Shown: piece after piece, positions 20,779-29,486 of the stretch
How positions within the stretch are numbered: position 1 is the first letter of the stretch
How the letters are laid out: every line of letters begins with the position of its first letter
DNA from: M0108 sp044228695
GTDB taxonomy: Bacteria; Pseudomonadota; Gammaproteobacteria; Chromatiales; Chromatiaceae
DNA length: 64,000 nucleotides
Direction of reading: 5' to 3'
Assembly (NCBI GenBank): GCA_044228695.1
Contig: JBGAUK010000009.1
Location: 4,374 to 68,373, forward strand
Position numbers and translations under genes: made by a program
The notes under the pieces: model-generated
The model's database searches: none
Told to the model about the DNA's origin: nothing
Seen by the model: only the letters and a program-made list of their open reading frames with translations

Positions 20779-23700
20779 CTAGGCGAAGAGTTTTTTCCAG
20801 GTCGCGGCCCACTCCGGTAGGGCGCTGGCCGGCATGGGGTGGGCGATAGCATCGCCTTGCACCAGGTCGCAGCCCAGCTCCAGCAGCCGTGCGCAATGGC
20901 CGGGGGATTCCAAGCCCTCGGCGATCACCTGCCGCTGGAAGGCCTTGGCCAGTCCAATCACCCCTTCGATGATGGAGAGGTCATCCGGGTTGGTCAGCAT
21001 GTTGATTACGAAGCTCCGGTCGATCTTCAGGGTGGCCTTGGGCAGGCGCTTCAGATACGTCAGCGAGGAATAGCCGGTGCCAAAATCATCAAGGGCGAAC
21101 TGCACGCCGAGTTCGCCGCAGGCGCGCATGATCTGCGTGGCATGATTCAGGTCTTGCAGGGCCGATGACTCCAGCACTTCCAGTTCCAGCAAGGCGGGCC
21201 GAACCACCGGATAAGCTGCAAAGCGCTCGCGCAGCCGCAAGGCAAAGCCCTCGGCCTGAAACTGCGGCGCGGCGATGTTTACGCTGACGGGGAGGTCGAA
21301 GCCTTGCTGCTGCCAGGCGCTGAGTTGCGCGAAGGCCGCGTCGAGGACCCACTCACCCAGTTCGATGCCGTAGGCATGCTGCTCAACGAGGGGTAGGAAC
21401 TCCGCCGGGGGCAGCAGGCCCCGCTCGGGGTGCTGCCAGCGCAGGAGGGCCTCGGCCCCGAGCACGGCGCCGGTGCGCAGGTTGACCTTGGGCTGGTAGT
21501 GCAGCACGAACTCCCGGCGGTCCAGGGCGCGGCGCAGGTCGGCAAGGTTCTCCCGCTCGGTTTGCAGCAGGGCCTCCTGATTTACGCCGAAGCGCAGGCA
21601 GCGGTTTTTGCCGGCTTGCTTGGCCAGATACAGCGCCTGGTCGGCATGCCGCAGTAATTGCCCGGCGTGGCAGTCGCCCGTGCCCTCCGGATAGACCGTC
21701 ACGCCGATACTGGCCGTGATCTGCAGCTGCGCCTGGTCCAGAGTCACCGGTTCGGCGGCGGCCAGCAACAGGCGTTGCAGCAAAGGTTCGCAGTCATCGG
21801 GATGGGGCAGGTCGACCAGCAGGGCGACGAATTCATCGCCGCCGACGCGTGCCAACGTATCGACTTCGCGCAACACCGCGTGCATGCGCTGGGTCACGGC
21901 CACCAGTAGCGCATCGCCCATGGCGTGGCCGTGCATATCGTTGACGGCCTTGAAACCGTCCAGGTCGAGATAGGCCACCGCCAGCGCCGTGCCGCGCCGG
22001 TCGGCCTGGGCGATGGCCTGGTCCAGCCGATCGGTCAGCAGCAGGCGGTTGGGCAAGAGGGTCAGCGCATCGAAATGGGCCATCTGCTCCAGTTGCTGCT
22101 GGTGCTGTTTCAGGAAGGTGATGTCGGTAAACAGCGCGACATAATTCTGGTTTACACCCTGGTCGTTGCGGATGGCGCTTATCGTGACCATTTCGCAAAA
22201 CTCCTCGCCATTTTTCCGCCGGTTCCAGAGCTCCCCGTACCACTGGCCTTTACCCGTGAGCGCCTGCCACATCGCCGCATAAAAGGCCGCTTCATGGCGG
22301 CCGGACTTCAAGAGGCGTGGATTCTGGCCCAGAACTTCCGCGCGCGGATAGCCCGTGATGAAGGTGAAGGCGTCATTGACATCGACGATGTCGCCCTTGA
22401 CGTCGGTGATGACGATGCCCTCGCGGGCGTGGGTAAAGACGCTGGCGGCGAGCTGCAGTTTTTCTTCATAGCCCTTCAGGTCGTGGATATCGGTGCAGGT
22501 GCCAAACCAGTTGCTGACGTGGCCGTCCGTATCGTGCAGGGTGCTGCCGCGAATCAGCCACCAGCGGTAAGCGCCGTCGGCACGGCGCAACCGGCATTCC
22601 AGCGCATAAATACCATCGGTTCGCACCGCCTGTTGCCAGGCCTCCCAGGCGCGTTGCTGGTCATCCGGATGGAAGGGAAGGTTCCAGCCATGACCATAGC
22701 TGGCCTCCAGCGTCATCCCGGTGTAATCGACCCATTGCTGATTGAAATAAATGCACCAGCCGTCCGCCCGGGTCATCCAGACGATTTGCGGGATGGCCTC
22801 GCTCAAGGCGCGGAATTGTTGTTCGCTGGCGCGCAACGCCGACTCGGCCTGTTTGCGTGCGGTAATGTCCCGCGCCGCCGCCAGGAGGTACGACTCACCC
22901 GCCAGTTCCAGGGGGCTGGTGCTGATCTCTACGTCGATGAGGGACCCGTCCTTGCGGCGATGCCGGGTTTCAAACCGGGCCGGTTCCGCGAGGTACGCCT
23001 GGAGCCGCTCCGGTTGTGACGTGGCCGGAATCTGCGCCTCCCAGTCGGCCACCTGCAACCGGGCCGCCTATAGCCGAGCATCCGGGCAAAGCTGGCATTG
23101 CACTCCACCAGCCGGCCCTGGGCGTCCACGATATGGAGCCCGTCGCTGATGGTGGCCAGAATGGTCTCAAGGCGCGCGGTTTGCCCGGCCAGATCGCGGG
23201 CGCTGCGCTCCAGCGCCTCGGCCAGGGTCTTAGAGGGCGTGATGTCGATGCACGAGCCGATATACCCGCTGAACTGCCCCTCGGCGTCCAGCAGAGGCAC
23301 CCCATGATCCAGAAGCCAGCGATACTCGCCATCATGGCGGCGTAGCCGGTATTCCCTCTGGAACGGCGCGCGCGCAGCAAAATATTCGCCATACATTGCG
23401 AGGCAGCGTTCCCGGTCGTCCGGGTGAACGCCCTCGGCCCAGCCGTTGCCGTGTTCCTCGGCGAGGCTGCGGCCGGTGAATGCCAGCCACTGATCATTGA
23501 ACCAGGTACCGCCTTGACCGGACTCCGCCATCCAGATGAGGACCGGCGCGGAATTGGCGAGGCGACGGAAGCGGGTTTCGCTCTCCCGCAGCGCGGCTTC
23601 CGCTTCCTGTTGCGCAGTGATGTCAATGGTGTAACCGGCCAGCAGGTTTTTACCGCGATGCCGGATAGGAAACTTGATGGTGGTATAGCTCCGGCCACTC

Positions 23701-26584
23701 AACTCTTCATGCAGATTCAGCACCTTACTAGCGGAAACGACAGCCCAATCGTCAGCGATGATCTTCGCGGCCAATTCAGCGGGGAACAACTCGGTCATGT
23801 TCTTGCCGATGATGTTCGATTCCGCGATGCCGATCATTTGAAGGAAATTCTCACTGGCCTTTAGAACGCGGCTTTCATTGGGGGTCACTTCCTTGATGTA
23901 GGTATAGATCGGCGAGTGCGCCATGAACATGCTGAACAACTCATTGCTCTCCCGCAGCGCGGCTTCCGCCTCCAGTTGGGCGGTGATGTCGCGGGCGGCG
24001 GCGAAGAGGCCCAGCACCTGGCCCTCGGCATCCCGGTAAACGGCGGCGTTATAGAGCACCGGTGTCAACCGACCCTCGCGATGGCGCAGCGCCAGGGGGT
24101 AATCGCGCACGACGCCGGACGCGAAGGCCTGCTGGTAGCCGGCCCGTGCCGCTGCCGGGTCGGTGAAACAACTCGCGAAGTCGGCGCCGATCAGCTCTGC
24201 TCGGGTGAGTCCCATAGCCCCTTCGGTGGCCGCGTTCACCTCCGTAATCAGGCCGTCCGGACTGATGGTGACCAGGGGGTCGAGACTGGTCTCGATCAGG
24301 CTGCGGGCGTAGCGGGCCGCCTGCTGGTGGGCCTCGGCCGCGCGCAGCGCGGCTTCTTGCGCCTTGCGTTCGGTGATGTCCTGCAGGATCCCGCCCAGTT
24401 TCCCCACCTGACCATCGGCATCGCGCTGGAAATTGGCAATGACCCAGAGCCAGCGCACCTCTTGATCGGCGCGGCGAATGCGGAACTCGCAATTCCACTC
24501 GCCCTGAGTCGCGATGGTGGCCTGGAACCGCCGGTCCACCTCGGCGCGGTCTTCGGGAAGGACATGAGCCAGAAACTTGGCGTAGGTCCACTCCGGCAGC
24601 AGCGCGGCGTAGCCGAAGATCCGGTCATGCGCTAGGGTGCGCTGCACGGTATGGCTGGCCAGGTCGAGTTCCCAGCTCCCCGCGTGACTCACCTCCAACG
24701 CGAAAGCCAGCCGGGCCGCGCTCTCGCGGAGGGCTTGTTGGGCCTCTTGCCGCGCGGTGATGTCCGCCACGATGCCCCGCATCCGGTTGGCCTGGCCATC
24801 GCGGCCATAGCTGAATTCGCCGCTGGCGCCGATCCAGACCACCTGGCCATCCGGCCAGACGACCCGGTACTCGCAGGCGTAAGGCGTGCGGTCGCTCCGG
24901 CTGCGGTTGAGGGCCGCCATCACCCGGTCCCGGTCCGCCGGATGCAGACGGCTGGTAAAGTGACCAAAGGGGATGCGGGCGGTTTCCGGGGGGTAGCTAA
25001 ACAGGATGGCGCTGCGCGGCGATATGTCAATCTGACCGCTGGCGAGGTCCCATTCGAAAATGCCCAGTTGGGCCGCGTTCAGGGCCAGCCGCAGCCGTTC
25101 CTCATCCGCGAGGGCGCTCAGTTCAGTCAGCCGGCGTCCGGTGATGTCCTGCACGGTCCCAGCCATGCGCCAGGGTTGCCCCTCGGCGTTGTAGAGGAGT
25201 TCGCCCTGCCCGGCGAGATAGCGGACCGTGCCATCGGGCAGCAGCCGACGGAACAGCAACTCGCTGGACGGCTCGCCTGCCGCACAGGCCGTCATCCACG
25301 CCTGCATCGCGGGACGGTCTTCGGGATGGATCAGGCCCAGCAGCTTATCGAACTCCGGGGTGAAGGTGGTCGGGTCGACGCCAAAGAGCCGGTAGGTTTC
25401 GGCGGACCAGAGGATGGGGTCATGGAGGTCATACTGCCAACTGCCGATCTGGGCGATGCGCTGGGATTCGGCCAGCATCCGTGCCTGTTCCCGTTGCGCC
25501 CTTGCGGCCCGCTCGCGTTCGGCGGCGATCAGTACCTGCCGCTCGGCCTCGCGCAAGCGCTCGGCCTGGGCCGCCTGTTCCAGGGCGAAGGTCAGGTCGG
25601 TCCCCATTTGCTGGAGTAGCGCCTGTTCTTCGCCACCAAAACCGCTGATCTCCGGGCTAAAGAGCGTGAAAACGCCGCTGATAGCGCCCTGCTCGGTGAT
25701 GGGCACGCTGACCGCCGACTGCAAGCCGAAGAGGCGTGCCCGGTCATGCCAGGGGCGGGTTTGGTCTGCCTGCAGGAAATCGTTGACAACGGTGCAGCGG
25801 CCCTCGCGGATGGCGGTACCGCTCGGCCCGCGCCCCCCGGCACGTCCCGGCTCGAAAATGCCAGCCCGTCGAGATAGCCGGTGGCGCCCGCCGCCGCGAC
25901 GATGGCCACTACGCCGCTGGCCGGGTCCGACATGCCGATCCAGGCCAGCCGATGACCGCCCAGGTCCACCGCGATGCGGCAGAATTCCTGAAACAGGCCG
26001 GTACGCTCCGGCTGCCGGGCAATGACGGCGTTGACCGCGCTGGCCATGGCGTAGAGTCGGTTCAGGCGGAGGATTTTCGCCTCCGCGGCCTGGCGGGCGC
26101 GGAGGTCGGTGACGATCACTCCGCACCCCGGTTGACCGGCCAGATCGAGCGTCGCCAAGGCCAGCAGGACCGGACGAAGGTCGCCCGCTGGGGTGATCAG
26201 GTTGACCTCCAGCGGCTCGGCGGCTGGTGCGGCCTGGGCCAGCCAGTCCCGCATCCGGGCTTGCTCGGCGGCCACGACTTGGGCGAGCAAGGTTGCGCCG
26301 GTGAGGCTCGGCAAGGGTGTGTCCAGCAGCTCAGCCAGGTAACGGTTGGCATAGAGGATGACGCCGTCCCGGTTGAGGAACACCGCGCCCTCGGTCATGC
26401 GGTCGACCAGTTCGTGATACGGCTGCTCTGCGCCTTCGAGGGTGAAGACCCGGCCACCAATCAACAGGGCATCCACCGCCCCGCTGTGAATCGCCTCCAG
26501 TGTGCCTTCGGCTTCCTCCAGGCGTAACTTGAGGGTCGCGATTTCGCTGAGGAGCGCTGCTGGCGAGGGGCTGGGAGTGGTCAT
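20779..26584 (-). pseudogene. Giant multi-PAS/GAF/GGDEF/EAL gene interrupted by two frameshifts
   Basis: Three overlapping minus-strand frames read as one protein. The likely start is ATG at 26584 (MTTPSPSPAAL), followed by an LEEAEGTLEAIHSGAVDAL motif often found in PAS proteins near kaiC genes. Order: PAS, GAF, about eight or nine further PAS domains, GGDEF (GGDEF signature with REVD inhibitory site) and EAL (GAEALLRW, LDDFGTGYSSL, KIDRSFV, EGLES). Shift 1 is at the six-base C run 25833-25838, where DVPGG should continue RGPSGTAIREG. Shift 2 is near 23067-23070, where ASFARMLGY should continue AARLQVADWE. Both fit loss of one base, and with both repaired the gene would encode about 1,935 residues. 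The shifts may be true decay or sequencing errors; the six-base run makes the first suspect. It is the last gene of the Kai operon. Confidence 0.85.
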
Positions 26585-26624
26585 GGTAAGGTCTGTTCCG
26601 CTAACGGCCATGCAATCAATCCAT

Positions 26625-26744
26625 GTAGGAGCCCGGCCCTCCGGGCGACGGACCGACGAACCCCGGCACCCCAAGCCGATCTCGCGCCGCATTCCGACGC
26701 TGCGCCAGCATCGGCGTGGGTCGCCGAGGGGGCTCGGCTCCTAC
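26625..26744. repeat. REP doublet (two inverted REP sequences)
   Basis: Two 25-base units face each other: 26625-26649 and, inverted, 26720-26744. Both start GTAGGAGCC and end GGCGAC. Each folds into its own hairpin (GCCCGG/CCGGGC in the first, GCCGAG/CTCGGC in the second). The differences lie at paired stem positions (C-G changed to G-C, G-C changed to A-T) or in the loop, so the stems are conserved, not the letters. This is the pattern of REP/REPIN elements spread by RAYT transposases. It fills the 162-base gap between kaiB (26747) and the PAS gene (26584). Confidence 0.75.
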
Positions 26745-26746
26745 GG

Positions 26747-27097
26747 CTAGGCTTTTCTCCGCACCTCCAACCCGGCCAGCAGCTTCTCCGTCTGGGAAAG
26801 GTCGCCAATGAATTTCCGCAGCGGCGGGGGGAGTTCCTTGACCAGGGTCGGGGCGGCGACGATCTGCCCTTCCTTGGCGAAGATCGGCTGCTGGTAGATG
26901 TCGATGATTTCCAGCTCGAAACGCCCCTGCAGGTGTTCGGCGCAGAGCGCCTGGATGTTGTCGCGGAGCGATTGGGGGCTCACCCCGGCCACATAGAGCC
27001 GGAGGACATAGCGCCCGGTGTCCGGCTGCGCCAGCGCCTGTTCATACGCCTCGGTAGCATTCGAAGGGCTGGCCCCCGGGATCTTGGGTTCACTCAT
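26747..27097 (-). CDS. kaiB: KaiB-family protein, divergent copy
   Basis: The 116-residue protein has an N-terminal extension of about 27 residues and then the KaiB thioredoxin-like fold: YVLRLYVAGVSPQS, ALCAEHLQGRFELEIIDIY, a VAAPTLVKELPPPLRKFIGD segment and LLAGLEV. In clock systems KaiB binds the KaiC CI ring in a fold-switched form. This copy departs from the standard DxxxNPxLA segment (it reads DIYQQPIFA), which hints at a changed partner or role. It lies 24 bases downstream of the other kaiB in the same operon. Confidence 0.9.
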   Translation of the reverse strand: MSEPKIPGASPSNATEAYEQALAQPDTGRYVLRLYVAGVSPQSLRDNIQALCAEHLQGRFELEIIDIYQQPIFAKEGQIVAAPTLVKELPPPLRKFIGDLSQTEKLLAGLEVRRKA

Positions 27098-27121
27098 GGG
27101 GTTGCTTCGGTGGGCGATTGA

Positions 27122-27442
27122 TCAGAGACGGGGCCGCAGATCGAGCCCGACCAGCACGCGTTCGGTATTGGACAGGTCGCCAATGATCTTCTTGACCGGC
27201 TCCGGGAGCCTCCGCACCAGGGTCGGCAGGGCCAGAATCTGGTCGTCCCTGGCCAGGGCCGGATTCACCATCAGGTCGATCACTTCGATCTGATAGCGAC
27301 CCTGCAGGTGTTCTTCGCAAATCCGCTTGAGATTGGCGAAGGCGGTCAGGGAGCGCGGCGTCTGGCCGGCGACATAGAGCCGGAGGGTGTATTTCTCTTC
27401 GTCCGGCGGGATTGCTGGTGAGTGGGGAGCCGAGTGGGTCAT
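27122..27442 (-). CDS. kaiB: KaiB-family protein, canonical copy
   Basis: The 106-residue protein matches the KaiB consensus closely: YTLRLYVAGQTPRS, CEEHLQGRYQIEVIDLMVNP, LARDDQILALPTLVRRLP, VKKIIGDLSN and VLVGLDL. Its start overlaps the kaiC stop by four bases (ATGA), so production is tied to KaiC. No kaiA is present in the window, as is usual for KaiBC modules outside cyanobacteria, so a timer-like or stress role is more likely than a self-sustained clock. Confidence 0.95.
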   Translation of the reverse strand: MTHSAPHSPAIPPDEEKYTLRLYVAGQTPRSLTAFANLKRICEEHLQGRYQIEVIDLMVNPALARDDQILALPTLVRRLPEPVKKIIGDLSNTERVLVGLDLRPRL

Positions 27443-29202
27443 GGCGCGTCTCCGGTGGCGGTGGTTTGGGCGATCGGGGCCGACGCGGCGTCGGCCTGCC
27501 GGGCTTGGGCCAGCACCACATGATCCGCGGACCGCGTGGCGGCTCGCTGCTGTTCCCGGGCGATCAGTTGGTCCAGATCCTGCTGCTCCGCCGCGAGTTG
27601 CGCTTGCAGAGCGGCTATCTGGGCGGTAATCACGGACTTCTGGCGTTCGTTCTCGCGCTGGCGGCGGTCGAGGTCCTGCTGGCGTTCTAGCGCCTCCGCC
27701 GCGTCCCGCGCCTCCTGGGTGAGCCGGGCCGCGCCGGTCAGCACGCCGCCGGGGCCGAGGTAAACATCCCGCAACTGGACGCCGGCATTGCTGAGGATAA
27801 ATTCCCGCACCTGGTTGGAATGCGCCATCCCGCGCGACTTGAGGAGGTAGAGACGACGGTTACGCTCGCCACTGGCTTCCGTGGCCTGCAATAGCAGCCA
27901 GGTGTCCACCAGTGAGGAGATGCCGACCTCGGTGCGCTCCAGGCTGCCACTGGTCGCGGTCAGATCGGTGCAGAAGGCGGTGACCTGTTGCATTTTGAGG
28001 TAATCGATCAGGCGCGAGAGCATCGACTTGACCTCGCTTTCCGAGGCTGCCGCCACCAGGTTGGAGATGGGGTCGATGACCACGATGCTGGGCCGGAATT
28101 CGTCCACGGCGCGGTGCATCACGACCAGGTGCATTTCCAGCCCGTAGAGGCTGGGCCGGGCGTTCTGGAAGCGCAAGAGTCCCTGCTCCACCCACTGGCC
28201 CAGGTCGATGCCGATGCTGCGCATGTTGCGGATGATCTGGTTCTGCGATTCCTCGAAGGCGAAGTAATAGCAGCGCTCACCGCGTCGGCAGGCGGCATCG
28301 ACGAAGTGCGCGGACAGACTGGACTTGCCGGTGCCCGCCGTGCCGGAGACAAGCACGCTGCTGCCCCGGTAATAGCCCTGACCTTCGAGCATGGTGTCGA
28401 GGCGCGGGATGCCGGTGGGCACCCGCTCGCTGGACGCCGGGTGGTTGAGATTAAGCGAGGAAATCGGCAGGACCGAAAAGCCCTGCCGGTCGATGAGGAA
28501 GGGGTATTCGTTGGTGCCGTGCGCCGTGCCCCGGTACTTGACGATGCGCATCCGCCGGGTGGCGATCTGCTGGCTGACGCTATGGTTGAGGAAAATGACG
28601 CAATCGGCGACGTATTCCTCCAGGCCGAAGCGGGTGAAGGTCCGTTCGCCCTGCTCGCCGGTGACGATGGCGGTCACGCCTTTGTCCTTCAGGAAGCCGA
28701 ACAGGCGGCGCAATTCCGAACGCAGGATGGCTTCGTTGGACAGTCCGGAGAATAGCGCCTCGATGGTATCCAGGACGACCCGTTTGGCGCCCAGGGTGTC
28801 GATGGCGTAGCCGATGCGGATGATCAGCCCTTCCAGGTCATAGTCGCCGGTTTCCTCGATTTCCCGGGCATCCAGATGCACATGGTCGATGGCCAACTGC
28901 TTCTGGCGGACCAACTCATTCAGATCGAAGCCCAGAGAGGCGAAGTTCTGCGCCAATTCCCCGGACTTTTCCTCGAAGGACATGAAGACGCCCGGCTCAC
29001 CGAATTGTGTCGCCCCGCGCACCAGGAATTCCATGGCCATCAGGGTCTTGCCACAGCCGGTGCCGCCGCAGACCAGGGTGGGCCGGCCCCGCGGCAGGCC
29101 GCCGCCGGTGATTTCGTCCAGGCCTTTGACGCCGGTGGGGGTTTTCAGTAGGGAGTCGGTGACGGCTGGGGGCAGTTGAGGTGTGGTCATAGGGGCTTCC
29201 AT
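27439..29202 (-). CDS. kaiC: KaiC-family ATPase/autokinase with a C-terminal coiled-coil extension
   Basis: The product has two RecA-like domains: CI with Walker A GGTGCGKT and paired glutamates in FEEKSG, and CII with GTAGTGKS and FEESQN. The autophosphorylation region reads EVGISSLVDT; Ser429-Ser430 (from the 29202 start) align with the Ser431-Thr432 pair of cyanobacterial KaiC, with serine in the second place. KaiC is usually about 520 residues; this one is 587 because a charged coiled coil (from about residue 495, ALERQQDLDRRQRENER) and a low-complexity end are added. The start is either ATG at 29202 or ATG at 29190 (MTTPQLPPA), the latter having GGAAG upstream. It leads the kaiC-kaiB-kaiB-PAS operon. 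Confidence 0.95.
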   Translation of the reverse strand: MEAPMTTPQLPPAVTDSLLKTPTGVKGLDEITGGGLPRGRPTLVCGGTGCGKTLMAMEFLVRGATQFGEPGVFMSFEEKSGELAQNFASLGFDLNELVRQKQLAIDHVHLDAREIEETGDYDLEGLIIRIGYAIDTLGAKRVVLDTIEALFSGLSNEAILRSELRRLFGFLKDKGVTAIVTGEQGERTFTRFGLEEYVADCVIFLNHSVSQQIATRRMRIVKYRGTAHGTNEYPFLIDRQGFSVLPISSLNLNHPASSERVPTGIPRLDTMLEGQGYYRGSSVLVSGTAGTGKSSLSAHFVDAACRRGERCYYFAFEESQNQIIRNMRSIGIDLGQWVEQGLLRFQNARPSLYGLEMHLVVMHRAVDEFRPSIVVIDPISNLVAAASESEVKSMLSRLIDYLKMQQVTAFCTDLTATSGSLERTEVGISSLVDTWLLLQATEASGERNRRLYLLKSRGMAHSNQVREFILSNAGVQLRDVYLGPGGVLTGAARLTQEARDAAEALERQQDLDRRQRENERQKSVITAQIAALQAQLAAEQQDLDQLIAREQQRAATRSADHVVLAQARQADAASAPIAQTTATGDAP

Positions 29203-29221
29203 GGGGGGGGCCAGTCGCTAC

Positions 29222-29250
29222 ATTCTAGGCTGGACCTGATTGCAGTGATA
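29222..29250 (-). promoter_or_regulatory. kaiC: Candidate kaiC promoter
   Basis: In the 284-base gap upstream of kaiC, the minus strand has TAGAAT (29222-29227), a good -10 match about 20 bases before the 29202 start. The region 17 bases further upstream is only a weak -35 match. The rest of the gap shows no gene. Confidence 0.25.
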
Positions 29251-29486
29251 GCACGCAGGGGTAAACGACTTTAAGGGATGCGAGGCACTTATTTGGCGGG
29301 CATGGCGGTGGAGGATCGCCCGAGGGAGGATTGACGTCCGAGGACCGCCTGCGCGGACTTGATCCCGGCTTGGTCAAGGGTTGGCTCAAACGTAGCGAGC
29401 ATTGAGGCTCGGTCGCCGGGGGTTGGCTTGCCTGGCGTCTCTGTAAATTTTCAGGGCGTCAATGATTTCAGGGTGGTGATCTGCAA

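Noticed and set aside
21925..24635. Plus-strand frames of 364 and 239 codons opposite the giant PAS gene
   Set aside because: Antisense shadows: repeated PAS codons on the other strand give long stop-free stretches with no motif.
26747..29486. A kaiA gene in or near the Kai operon
   Set aside because: No frame around kaiC resembles KaiA; the gap upstream of kaiC contains no ORF of suitable length.
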